From the NCBI GenBank assembly GCA_022432975.1, contig CM039502.1, forward strand, positions 26,768,996 through 26,832,995: DNA of 64,000 bases, in the 5' to 3' direction. Below, piece by piece: positions 32,700 through 43,295 of this stretch (its first letter is position 1; every line of letters begins with the position of its first letter). The translations under genes and the position numbers were made by a program. This stretch comes from Begonia masoniana (lineage: Eukaryota > Streptophyta > Magnoliopsida > Cucurbitales > Begoniaceae). A model generated the notes under the pieces. The model saw only the letters and a list, made by a program, of their open reading frames with translations. It was not told where the DNA came from and did not search any database.

Positions 32700-33351
32700 T
32701 TTTCTCACACCTAATGAGGCCTAATCTTATTCTTATACTACAGAAGGTTTTCTCATCCAAAGGTTTTGTGAAGATATCGGCCAATTGATCAACTGAATTG
32801 ACAAATTCTAAAGAAATATCACCTCTTTGAACATGATCTCCTATGAAGTGATACCTAACTTCGATATGTTTGGTTCTAGAATGCTAAATTGGATTCTTGA
32901 AAATATTCATTGCACTGGTGTTGTCACACTGAATAGGAATCCTATTAAAAAACAGATTGTAATCTTCTAAAGTTTGTTTCATCCAAAGCATTTGTGCACA
33001 ACAACTGCCAGCAGCGATATATTCACTTTCAGCAGTTGACAATGCAACAGAATTCTGTTTCTTCGAGTACCAAGACACTAGAGATTCTCCTAAGAACTGA
33101 CAAGTGCCACTAGTGCTCTTTCTATCAACTAGACTACCAGCATAATTAGAATTTGAGTATCCAATCAGATCAAAAGAAGTGCCATTCGGATACCATAGAC
33201 CTAAGTCATAAGTCCTACTCAAGTATTTGAAAATTCTTTTGACAGCAGTTAAATGAGACTCCTTAGGAGCAGCTTGAAATCTAGCACAAAAACAAACACT
33301 AAAGAGAATATCTGGCCTACTAGCAGTCAGATATAACAAAGATCCAATCAT
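32700..33351 (-). pseudogene. copia-2 RNase H
   Basis: Starts IGSLLYLTASRPDILFSV, then KRIFKYLSRTYDLGLWYP, GYSNSNYAGSLVDRKSTSG, LVSWYSKKQNSVALSTAESE, EYIAAGSCCAQMLWMKQ and IQCDNTSAMNIFKNPI. A stop replaces the next residue (32884), after which HSRTKHIEVRYHFIGDHV and QLADIFTKPLD can still be read to about 32700. The usual SDAD at the first catalytic aspartate is SNSN here, so the enzyme would be inactive even without the stop. Another stop separates it from RT at 33352-33357. Confidence 0.9.
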
Positions 33352-33357
33352 ATCATG

Positions 33358-34475
33358 CTATTTCTTAATGTCCACACTTATTCCATTTTCATCTTTGTCC
33401 AATTTGGTTGTGGTACTCATGGGAGTTCTAGAGGATTTAACAGATTTTAAACCAAATTTATTTAGGAGCTCCTTAATGTATTTTTCTTGGTAGAAGAAAA
33501 TGCCATAAGGAGATTGACTGATCTGGAATCCTAAGAAAAATTTTAACTCCCCCATCATACTCATCTCAAATTCACTTTGCATGAGGGAGGAAAAATCATT
33601 ACACATAGTGACATTAGTTGATCCAAAAATAATGTCATCGACATAGATTTGCACTAAGAGAATATCCTTATCCTTTTGCATGGTAAATAGAGTTGAATCG
33701 GTGTTACCCTTTTTGAAATTCTTTTTCTCAAGGAAATTCTTCAATCTATCATACCAAGCTCTAGAAGCCTGCTTAAGACCATAAAGAGCTTTTCTTAGTT
33801 TGTATACATGGTCGGGTTTATCAAAGGCTTCAAAACCTAAGGGTTGCTCAACATAAACTTCTTCTGTGATGTAACCATTTAAGAATGCACTCTTTACATC
33901 CACTTGAAAGAGTATGAAGTTTTTGTAGCAAGCAAAAGCTAAGAGCATTCTGATTGACTCTAGTCTAGCTACAGGGACAAAAGATTCCTCAAAATCAATA
34001 CCTTCTTCTTGAGAGTATCCCTTAGCAACTAGTCTAGCTTTATTTCTTACAACAATCTCATTTTCATCCAATTTATTCTTGTAAACCAATTTAGTTCCTA
34101 TAATGGGATGATCCTTAGGCCGTGGAACAAGTTCCCATACCTTGCTCCTTTCAAATTGATTTAATTCTTCCTGCATGGCCATAATCCAATTTTCATCATT
34201 CTCAGCCTCTTCAAATTTCTTAGGCTCTACTTGAGAAATGAATGCCACATTGGCACAGAGGTTCCTAAGAGAGGATCTAGTTTTTACACCTAAGAAAGGG
34301 TCACCTAAGACTTCATCTAAAGGATGATTTTTGACATATTTTCAATCCCTAGGAAGAGCAGGAATTTCATCCTTAACAGGAATAATATCTAGAGAACTTG
34401 AGGAAGGTTCTAGGGATTTTTCTGTTTGAATGATATCTGTAGGTTTATCTAAGGAAAGAGAATCTAGATGCTTTT
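33358..34475 (-). pseudogene. copia-2 reverse transcriptase
   Basis: About 300 open codons from [20 protein letters not shown] through [76 protein letters not shown] and the catalytic [13 protein letters not shown] to [17 protein letters not shown]. The linker 34249-34475 is low-complexity pol sequence with stops. The YVDD box is intact. Confidence 0.92.
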
Positions 34476-35165
34476 CTATGGAACATCCTCATCCACATTG
34501 ATTGTGAGCTGAGGGGACTCATTAAAGTTGACATGTACAGATTCCTCTACAACTAGAGTTCTCCTATTGAACACTTTATAAGCTTTACTGGAAAGTGAAT
34601 AACCCAGAAAAATTCCAAGATCATATTTGGAATCGAATTTTCCTAAATTATCCTTAGTATTAAGAATGAAACATTTACTACCGAATGCTCTAAAGTATTT
34701 GACAGAGGGAGTTTTTCCATGCCAGAGCTCATAAGGAGTTTTCTCAAGAATTGGTCTTATAGAGACCCGATTGAGCACATAACAGGCTGTTGCAACAGCT
34801 TCAGCCCAGAAATACTTAGGAAGAGAGTTTTCATTAAGCATTCCTAGCAAGCTCTTGGAGAGATCTATTCTTCCTCTCAACAACACCATTTTGCTGAGGG
34901 GTTCTAGGGGAAGAGAAATTGCGTTCAATTCTATTTTTGAGACACAAAAGTTCAAATTTCTCATTTTCAAACTCTCCACCATGATCACTACGAATAACAA
35001 CTATGGTGAGCTCTTTTTCATTTTGAACTATTTTCCTAAAGCTAGAAAATGTATCAAAAGTTTCTTCCTTTGACTTCAGAAAGAATACCCAAGTGAATAT
35101 AGAGAAGTCATCGACAATGACATAAGCATAGAATTTTCCTCCTAAGCTGGCTATATTAGAAGGAC
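34476..35165 (-). pseudogene. copia-2 integrase core and C-terminal part
   Basis: Frameshifts near 35165 (after LQLLH) and 34900-35000 break the ORF. In combined frames I can see DLFGPSN, RSDHGGEFEN and the PQQNGVVERKN block, then LPKYFWAEAVATACYVLNR, PYELWHGKTPSVKYFRAFG and GKFDSKYDLGIFLGYS. The order is normal for copia integrase. The reading frame of the last 174 codons is open to 34476. Confidence 0.88.
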
Positions 35166-35798
35166 CGAAAAGGTCCAGTGAAGGAGTTGGAGAGGCTTAG
35201 AAGTAGAGATTGCATTCTTTGATGCAAAAGAACTTTTGATCTGCTTACTCATTTGGCAGGCTTCACAGACCTTATCCTTCTCAAAGGATATCTTAGGGAT
35301 CCCTCTAACTAAATTATCCTTAGTAATCTTAGCTAAGGTATCCATCCCTACGTATCCTAATCTTCTATGCCAAGTCCAGCAGTCATTAGAGGAATTAGCA
35401 GCAAAGCATTTCTCATCATTACAAACAATGTTAGCTAAATCAATGATATAAATATTCTCTTTCTTATAACTAGTAAAGAGAATCTTGCTATTTGAAACAT
35501 CCTTAATTATGCAGGAATTTGACTTAAAAGTCACCTTATATCCTTTATCACATAATTGACTAATACTAAGCAAATTATGCTTTAATCCTTCAACTAATAG
35601 CACATTCTCAATAATAGGATTAAAGTTGTTACTTATATTGCCGATGCCAACAAATTTGTTCTTTTGGTTTCCACCAAAAGTAACGCTTCCTTTCTTCTTA
35701 TTGACAACAGCAAACTTGGTTGAGTCTCCTGTCATATGCCTCGAGCATCCACTGTCGAGGTACCATTGATTTTTCCTAGGAGAACAATCAACCTGCAA
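35151..35798 (-). pseudogene. copia-2 protease and GAG-pre-integrase
   Basis: QWYLDSGCSRHMTGDSTKF is the copia aspartic protease signature, followed by SVTFGGNQKNKFVGIGN, NVLLVEGLKHNLLSISQLCD and the integrase zinc part WTWHRRLGYVGMDTLAKI to CEACQMSKQIKSSF. It ends by frameshift before the integrase core. The gap to gag is only 9 bp, so gag and pol were probably one frame originally. Confidence 0.92.
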
Positions 35799-35807
35799 AA
35801 CAGAAGA

Positions 35808-37388
35808 TCAAGTTGTCTTCTTTGGTACCCAAACCTTTTGGGTCCTAGTGTTAGGCCTGGTCCCCTTAGGAACCCATTGTAGTTTACTGCCAGATTTGAT
35901 ATTGTTTGATTTTAAAGGACACTCAAAGGATTTATGTCTTACTTCATTACACGCATGACAAATAGTAGATTTAACAAAGAAGTTCTTATATACTTTTTTT
36001 TTACTAAATCCATCATATCCCAAACCAGCTTTATTAAATGTCATTCTCTGGCTACCTAAAAGCATATTTAGATTCTTGCTGCCATTAGTAAAATTCAGAA
36101 CAAGTTTATTCAAAGTCTCATTTTTCTTTTTAAGTTCAGAAACTTCCTTTTCATGCTGATTATTTTCCTTAGCATGCTTTTTAGCTAAACTAGCATTCTC
36201 TCTTTTCAACTGATTATATTTAGTCTTTAGCATACCAAATTGATTAACTAAATTATTAAAAGCATCAACCATATACCCATCATCATCAGATTCACTATCA
36301 CTAGAAGAATGACTAACCTCATCCTCCTTGGCCATGAAGCAAAGATTTGTCATTTCCTCATCTTCTGAAGAAGAGGTGTCACCTTCACTGTCATCCCAAG
36401 TAGCCTTCATAGCCTTCTTCTTAAACTTCTTGGGATTCTTCTTTGCTTGTGGACAGTCTGCCTTCATGTGACCCAGCTTTCCACACCCAAAGCATGTGAT
36501 TTCCTTCTCTTTTTGAGATTTCTCAACCTTTGGAAATCTCCTTCCTTGCATTCTTTTTCTCTGGAGGAATTTGCTGAACCTCCTTGTAATGAGGGCAATA
36601 TCCTCATCATCATCATCATCTTCTTCTTCCTCAGATACTTCTTGTTTACTGGAGAAGGCTTTCATAGTAATATCTTTTCTTTTTGTAGCCTCTTTTTCCT
36701 TGAGGTCTTCCTTCTCGTTTGACCTCATTGTGATCTCATGTGTCATGAGTGATCCAATGAGTTCCTCAATTTTTAGAACCTTGAGATCCTTTACTTCCTG
36801 AATGACAGTCACCTTCGGCTGCCAGCTTCTTGGAAGACATCTGAGAATTTTCCTGACCAGTTCTTCACTAGAGTATGATTTACCAAGAGCTTTTAACCTA
36901 TTAGTTATATTAGTAAATCTCGTAAACATAGAAGAAACAGATTCATCCTTAGGCATAGAAAATAGCTCATACTCATGTATAAGCATATTCAGTTTGCTCT
37001 CTTTTACTTGATTTGTGCCTTCGTGTGTGATCTCTAAAAGGTGCCAAATCTCTTGAGCGTTCTCACACCCTTGTACTCTATTAAACTCATCTCTGTTCAG
37101 AGCACAGTATAGAGTATTAACAGCTTTGGCATTTAAGCTTAAATTCTTCTTGTCTGATTCAGTTAATTCATCAGACCTTTTTGGTATGCTAACCCCGTTT
37201 TCAGTTGTCATGGCTTTAAATGGACCAAATTCTATATTATTCCATATGTCATAGTTCATAGCCTGAACATAAATTCTCATCCTAGATTTCCAGTACACAT
37301 AATTATTACCATCGAAGAATGGAGGTCTAGTGGTAGACTGACCTTCTATTTGTGTAGAGTGTGTGTTGAATGCCATTTCAAATATCAC
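35808..37388 (-). CDS. copia-2 gag, open reading frame of 526 codons
   Basis: The longest open coding region here. From residue 4 MAFNTHSTQIEGQSTTRPPF, then DGNNYVYWKSRMRIYVQAM, the UBN2-type core (EYELFSMPKDESVSSMFTRF, LVRKILRCLPRSWQPKV), a lysine-rich hinge, an acidic run (EEEEDDDDDEDIAL), zinc knuckle CFGCGKLGHMKADC, a second acidic/serine part, a likely coiled coil (NQLKRENASLAKKHAKENN) and a second finger CHACNEVRHKSFEC in which the usual GH is RH. The start could be M1 (37388) or M4 (37379). Gag forms the particle; it is intact although pol is broken. Confidence 0.9.
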   Translation of the reverse strand: MIFEMAFNTHSTQIEGQSTTRPPFFDGNNYVYWKSRMRIYVQAMNYDIWNNIEFGPFKAMTTENGVSIPKRSDELTESDKKNLSLNAKAVNTLYCALNRDEFNRVQGCENAQEIWHLLEITHEGTNQVKESKLNMLIHEYELFSMPKDESVSSMFTRFTNITNRLKALGKSYSSEELVRKILRCLPRSWQPKVTVIQEVKDLKVLKIEELIGSLMTHEITMRSNEKEDLKEKEATKRKDITMKAFSSKQEVSEEEEDDDDDEDIALITRRFSKFLQRKRMQGRRFPKVEKSQKEKEITCFGCGKLGHMKADCPQAKKNPKKFKKKAMKATWDDSEGDTSSSEDEEMTNLCFMAKEDEVSHSSSDSESDDDGYMVDAFNNLVNQFGMLKTKYNQLKRENASLAKKHAKENNQHEKEVSELKKKNETLNKLVLNFTNGSKNLNMLLGSQRMTFNKAGLGYDGFSKKKVYKNFFVKSTICHACNEVRHKSFECPLKSNNIKSGSKLQWVPKGTRPNTRTQKVWVPKKTT

Positions 37389-37428
37389 AATATTTTCTAG
37401 ATAAACAACTTAGACAATATTAAACCTT

Positions 37429-37440
37429 GCTCTGATACCA
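37429..37440 (-). other. copia-2 primer-binding site
   Basis: GCTCTGATACCA, exact Met-tRNA type, two bases from the LTR at 37443. Confidence 0.93.
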
Positions 37441-37442
37441 AT

Positions 37443-38732
37443 TGTAGGATTGAAATTGTCTAAGAGGGGGGTGAATTAGACCTTTTTAATTTTTTTTAAT
37501 CTAACGGTAAACAATCAAACAATAAAAGTAAAGGAGAGAGTAAGAAAATCCAACACACGATTTTTTACGTGGTTCGGCCAAAACCTGCCTACATTCACGC
37601 TTCAAGGTTTCCCCCTTGAAGATCCTTAAACTTCTCCTCACGAGAAAACAAGATCGAACTTCCGGGCGTCGATCTACTGCCTTATACAGATTCTGGATTG
37701 CTCTTCACGGGCGACAATCCACTGCCTTTACAGAAATGTGAGTTTGTAAAAATCAGAACAAACTACTCTCTCTCAAAGATTAAATCTCAAGTTCAGGATT
37801 CGAGAAGAGTAGATGAAAATACAGAGTATAAAAATTTTGCTCGTTAGGGCTCAGAAATGAATTTTAGCAAAAGTTACTTCTTTTGAGCTATCTTTTTTTC
37901 TTAAATACTCTGTCTGTAAATCAGCTCCAAAATTGAATGCTTCTTTCTGGATATAGAAATATTTTACCGTTGGAGAAGCATCCGTACTTAGACAGCTAGC
38001 CGTTGCGTTCTGGACATGTATTTGTGCTTCGCCATTAGAGGACAAGAGTTAAAGCTCAGGCGGCTTTCGCTATCGCTTCGCGGTAAATTTGAATTCTGGC
38101 GGAAGACTTAGTTCATTGGAGGATATCGCATTTGAAATGTCATCGGTGGATATCCATTTGAAATGTCACCGGTGGATATCTCTTTGAAATGTCATCGGTG
38201 GATATCCCTTTGAAATGTCACCGGTGGATATCCCTTTGAAATGTCACCAGTGGATATCCATTTGAAATGTCACCGGTGGATATCCCTTTGAAATGTACTC
38301 CGCTTCTGTCGTTTAGCGAGAGGTGGATGCTTTCTTTGAACGACTCATCTTTTGTCGTTTAGCGAGCGGTGGATGTCTTCATTTAAATCTTCCGCCTTTG
38401 TCGTTTAGCTGGCGATGGATGCAACTCTTTGAATGACTCCGCTTATAGGTGGATGTTTTCTTTTCCTCTTCAATCGGTGGATGTACATTTTGTCGTTATG
38501 CTGGCGGTGGATGTAAACTCTATTTATTAGTTTTTCAAGCCCTGTTATACTATTTAGCCCTATACACTCAACCACAATTGTTAGAATATTAAAATACCCT
38601 TTCCAAGGACATTTCCAACCGATTAATTTCATATGCATAACTCATTTTTCTCATTTAATAAACATAATCAAATTACATTACTAAATACATCATCAAAAAC
38701 ATATTTAGACTTAAATACTATTTAAGTCAACA
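37443..38732 (-). mobile_element. copia-2 5' LTR, 1290 bp
   Basis: TGTAGGATTG to AAGTCAACA, followed by the target duplication ACATT. Colinear with the split 3' LTR. Confidence 0.94.
38117..38470 (-). repeat. tandem arrays in copia-2 5' LTR
   Basis: Seven GGATATC units followed by three GTCGTTTAGCGAG units, compared with six and four in the 3' LTR. Confidence 0.9.
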
Positions 38733-38737
38733 ACATT

Positions 38738-39559
38738 GACTATCTTTAATGCGAAAAAATTAATACGTGGAATTTAATTGATATAAAAACACTGATTTTT
38801 ACAATGTTAATACATACAAATATAATTAAAAGGTTAGTTTGTTTTTAAAAAAAATCAATATGGCTTGCGCATCATTTTTTAAAGCTTGGTTGACCCAGCT
38901 AATGACCTTCACATTTTCAATCCAGCCCATTCTGCAAAGCTTATGATGTTCTTCTTAGGATATGTTCAAAATGTTCTCAAATGGTTCGTCTTCCATTTGT
39001 GCATTTGATGATGATTTCAAAACTTTCAATTTTAGTTCGAGCAACTAAGTGATTGATTACTCTTGGATAACTTATCCATTGATGTGAGCGTGGAATCTAC
39101 TTTAAGCCTTAAAGCTTCTTACCCAAAAACGGGTAAGAAAAATAAAGATAAGTTGTCCTTTTTATTTGGAACTAAGTAATTGGTCCTACTATCACAACAT
39201 CTTTCTGGGTTTGAAAAAGATTTTTCACCAAATTTTAAGACTCATTAATATGATTCTTAGCTAGTAACAAAGCCTATTTTCCTCTTAATTACTTTAACTG
39301 TAGTTTGTACTATTGTACTTGTTCTCAACTCAACGGATTTGACGTCACATGTTTACCTCCACAATCAAGTAAAGTGTAGACATAATTGATTCTATCATGC
39401 TTCACATTCTTTTTAAGTAGCAAATTACACATTCACGTGTCTCATCACAAATTTCTTCATATTTATATTTACCAATGGTAAAAGAAGTCCTCGCTTATTT
39501 CCTCTAACCTCTCCTATTGTCATATAACCACCTCAACTTGTAGGGCTTAGGGTAATTTA
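38738..39559 (-). other. degenerate retroelement sequence, unassigned
   Basis: Continues the old LTR to about 38812. Beyond that I see no motif; AT-rich, many stops. Confidence 0.35.
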
Positions 39560-40740
39560 TAATTTTGAGCCCAAATTATCTACCTACAATACTAAAGACA
39601 CATAGACACATATTCTACCACCAATAATGAGAGAGCATGAACTATTTTTCACTATGCATCTAGTGTGGAAGATATTCTCCTTGTCGCGCTCTTCCTGCTT
39701 AACCTGACTTGTCATGGCTTTTCTAGCTACAACAAGTGGAGGACCTTCATGTGGGTAAATTATCTCGTCATTGGAGCACTCAACAACAATCTCAACAAAG
39801 TCGTCAATCACAATCTCACCCGATACTCCTTTTATGGTTAGGACACTGTGTGACCTAATCCCAAAATTTTAACATTTGATATCCTGACTCTTGTATGACG
39901 ATGAATCTTCAATTGTCTTTTCTTTGCATTGAGTACTCACGTAGGGTTTCTTGTTGTAATCCTCTTTCTCAAAATGTTTATTCTAAGTTTTAGAATTGGT
40001 AGACTTTGTTTGACTGGTCCTTCTAGAGGAATATTTCAATCGCTTTTCCTTTGTCGCTCTACTTTATTTGCCAACTAAATAACTTCCTCTGTGGTATTTT
40101 AGTGCTATAGTTCTACTACATCTCCTATGCTCATGTTAAGCCCTCTAACAAATTTAGCAATAGTCTTCTCCTCTTGCTCTTTGATTTCACATTTGGTCAT
40201 TGAGTCTCAAACTCTGCGACATATAGCATCCCCTGAACCAGACTATGTAACCTAAAAAATTGTTTCTATTTGTAATGACATGGTACAATGCTCTTTCTCA
40301 TCAAATGTTTCTTCAGGTTGCCCCACGTAGTGATTGGTTCATTCACATATCTTGTTATCTGAGTTGTTAGATTCTCCCACTATAAGCTAGCATAAGTTGT
40401 AAACGCCAAAATTACCACTTTACCTTTGTTCCTTCTGAGTAGTATGGACATTTAAAGATCATTCCATTTTTTGTATCGAGTCCAGATATTTCTCGCATGA
40501 GCTAGTGGCTTTAAATGATGGAACCTATAATTTTAGTCCCCTCATTCTGTCTGCTAACATATTCTCTCTCAATGGAATCTCTTCAAAACCTTTACTGTCA
40601 TAATTTGCACTTATTATTTTTTGCAAATTCCACTATTCTTTTATTCCTGGTAACCAACTCTTCCCTTCTGTCTTATGACTGGAGATGTTTGAGTATCCCA
40701 GTGCAACACATTTTGAATTTGTTATGTCAGAGATGTTGTT
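39560..40740 (-). pseudogene. gypsy gag/protease fossil
   Basis: Minus strand. 39584-39811 reads PHEGPPLVVARKAM, NIFHTRCIVKNSSCSLIIGG, the segment that leads into a Ty3-type protease (CSLIIDGG in intact relatives). Further right, in shifting frames, gag motifs appear, for example FVRGLN, SIGDVVELYHY-like, and RQLRRK-like stretches near 40060-40180. Heavily decayed. Its 5' LTR is not recognised. Confidence 0.7.
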
Positions 40741-41024
40741 GACTTCTGTAAGTATCAAACCACCACTTGCTTACAAATTTGCCATAAGCAGTAGATGTGG
40801 CTCTCAGTGCTAGCTAAATTTAGATTGAAAGCAATCCTACTCTCATAGTCATTTCAATATGGTACCAAACAACTGAAGAAACTACCTAGAATCCTAACAA
40901 TATATGAATCACCAAGTGAATCTTCAGAATTTGTTCATATATAATCGAGAATTTCAATCACCTCAATAAGACACATGTAACTACTACAACACACAACCTT
41001 CGCACTGATATTAAATAATGTGCA

Positions 41025-41559
41025 TATGACAGCCTGCCATGAGAAGATAATGAGGAACCAGTGTAAGAGGCTTAGCCCATACCAGTCACGGTGCACAATT
41101 ACACATTGTTTGGGAGAGTAAAAAAATGCATAGTTTATGAATAGAGTTTCTCTCCTTACCTAGTATAACACGTTTTGGGTTAACCCCAAGAATAAATCTG
41201 AGTAGGCTCCTGTCTAAAGCAGATAATATTGTACTGGGAGTACCGAAGGACGTTACAAATTGTATCGTAATGACTGCCCAACCAGAATTGTGGTCAATGA
41301 GAAAGTCGAGTTCTGAAGGGGGGGAGATTGTGATAGCCTGTCATGTGAAAGTAAAGAGGGCGAGGTGAGAGGGTCCAACTCATACATGTAAGGGTGCACA
41401 ATTCCACACTGCTCGAGAGAGTAAAATAATACATGGTTTATAAGTAGTGTTCTCCTCCCTGCTTAGTATGGTGCGTTTTGGGGTAACTCAAGAACAAATC
41501 TGTGCGAAATTCAGTTTAAAGTGGATAATATTGTACTTACAGTACACAGGGATGTTATA
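41025..41559 (+). mobile_element. second miniature LTR element (TRIM), 535 bp
   Basis: Two diverged LTRs, 41025-41257 (233 bp, TATGACAGCC to GACGTTACA) and 41329-41559 (231 bp, TGTGATAGCC to GATGTTATA), flank 71 bp. The internal part begins with a decayed PBS (ATTGTATCGTAATG) and ends with a purine tract GAAGGGGGGGAGAT. Target duplication GTGCA at 41020-41024 and 41560-41564. No coding and no 5S-like segment, so not Cassandra. LTR divergence shows it is older than the Cassandra copy. Confidence 0.87.
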
Positions 41560-41599
41560 GTGCAATTAAAGCTCTTATACAAAATAAAATGTAATGAGA

Positions 41600-42125
41600 A
41601 TCTTTGATACTAAAATGATGGGCGACCAAGTTCACACAACTCAAGGAATCGCAAAATCCAACAAATCACATTTGGTCTTCTTTAAAAATCTGAGGACGTG
41701 TTCTAACATGTATCGTAATATTTTCAAATTTTCAAAAATGTCTCCAAAAAGAGCTCCGTGAAGTGGTGCTCCTACAACACCTATTGTGCAGATGGTTGAG
41801 TCGAAGTTGAATGATCCTCTTGTAGCCCTGAGGGATGCACTTCAAAATCTACCTAGAGATAACGATGTTTAGGATATGGAGATATGCTGCATCAATTTCT
41901 TGAAGGAGTTTAGACTTATAAACCCGCCAGTGTTTGTTTGCAGAGTTAACCCTCAGATTGCTGAAAACTGATTGATGGGGATGCAAAAGAATCTGACTTC
42001 CATTGGAGTATCGACATAGTACTAATTTGCTTTGTGACTTTCTATCTTGAGAAGGTGACTCAACTTTGATGGAAGTCGTTGAGATTGGACAATCGACAGA
42101 GTCCACTTCAAACCCTGGAAGCCTC
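41600..42125 (+). pseudogene. plus-strand gypsy gag fossil (gypsy-5)
   Basis: Starts near 41739 with MSPKRAP, then TPIVQMVESKLNDPLVALRD, FLKEFRLINPPVF, VNPQIAEN and LMGMQKNLTSIGVST, the usual chromovirus gag start, broken by stops. It breaks off after about 42125. The RT of the same element probably continues at 42971. Confidence 0.72.
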
Positions 42126-42970
42126 ATCCTTTAACACTTTTTCGCTCTCATATTCTTTAGAACATCCTCCTTGGACTCTGGATCTCCCATCCCAATGCAA
42201 ATTTCCCTTTTTCTTACTACTCTGTGTGTCCACCGTGGATATTGGAAGTCTGTCCCAAAACCTTTTTGTCACAATTTTAACATGTTTTTAATGGCTAAAA
42301 CCTTAAAATCCAATCTAGGATTATAATTATGAACATAATCTTCGAAATATGCATTTACACTCTATTTTAACTCAAAATCAATCATTTTTATTGCATGATT
42401 GAACCATTATGAATTTTCAACATTCTACTAATCAAAGTGAATTACTTTCATGCCTTTAGTTAACCACACATCTCAATTTCATATATTTAATTCAACCAAT
42501 ATAACCAGCCAAACCATCATCATCAATGAATACCAATATATATCAACATATTGCATATTGGTTAACCTAAACCATGCAAAAACAATCTAGTTTGGAAAAC
42601 ACTTAGGTTAGAGATTTTTACCCATCAAAACACCTCAAATTCATATCTATAAACACCAAATACAAAGAACTCAAAACCATGTCAATAAGATACCCACCTT
42701 CTAATTATGCAACTTTTTTCACTTAAACTATATAATACAACATAGTTTAAGTAAGTCACCAGAGTAGAATTCTTATCTCTTTTATCTCCTTCTAGGCTCA
42801 CTTCCAAGACTTGATTCTTGACTATGGAAACATCTTTCTTAAGGGTTTGTGAATCAATTCACACTTCTTTCCCTTCAATTTCTATTTTCCCATCTTCTCT
42901 ACATTTCTCCCTTCTTTCTTTTATTATCACCCTCTCTTCAGTTTGATGTGGTTTGCCTTTTTCTTGAGGA
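42126..42970 (+). other. unassigned AT-rich sequence inside gypsy-5
   Basis: Separates gag from RT in the fossil. Probably a degenerate insertion (the AACTTAAGTAAGTCACC-like and CCTTCTAGGCTCACTTCC parts recall minus-oriented LTRs), but I cannot set its edges. Confidence 0.35.
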
Positions 42971-43295
42971 TCTACTAGGCTTACCACTCGACTGTGAGAT
43001 CTAATTTGTTATTAATTAAGTGTCTGGTACTACTCCAGGTTCAATTGGTCTGTATTGTATCTCTTAATGAATTGAAAGAATTAAAGACTCAGTGAAATGA
43101 TTTGTTGCAGAAGGGTTTCATTCGTAATAGTATTTTTCCCTGTCGTGCACCACTGTTATTTACAAAGAAGCAGGACAATTAGTTTCATTGTGTATTGACT
43201 ACTGAAAGTTAAATCAAATGAAAGCTAAGAATAAGTATCTACTACTAAGAATCAATGAGCCATTTGATCTATTGGGAGGATCAATGGGTAGAATC
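42971..43295 (+). pseudogene. gypsy-5 RT, N-terminal part
   Basis: In shifting frames: LPLDCEI, SGTTPGSIGLYCIS, LLQKGFIRNSIFPCRAPLLF, TKKQDN and RINEPFDLLGGS, matching the RT start of chromoviruses (family: ...LLEKGFIRPS...). Interrupted by an LTR-like insertion; continues at about 44573. Confidence 0.78.

Larger units (their letters stand above)
20708..38732 (-). mobile_element. copia-2: SIRE-type Ty1/copia element with env-like ORF
   Basis: A complete minus-strand insertion: 5' LTR 37443-38732, PBS 37429-37440, gag, protease, integrase, RT, RNase H, env-like ORF, and 3' LTR (20708-20976 plus 28846-29930, split by gypsy-2). Target duplication ACATT at 20703-20707 and 38733-38737. Removing gypsy-2 leaves about 10 kb, usual for this lineage. 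It has several stops and frameshifts, but large open parts remain, so it is moderately young. Confidence 0.95.

Noticed and set aside
39584..39811. Separate 75-codon gene
   Set aside because: The sequence fits the gag/protease linker of gypsy elements, and neighbouring frames continue gag, so it is a fragment of a fossil.
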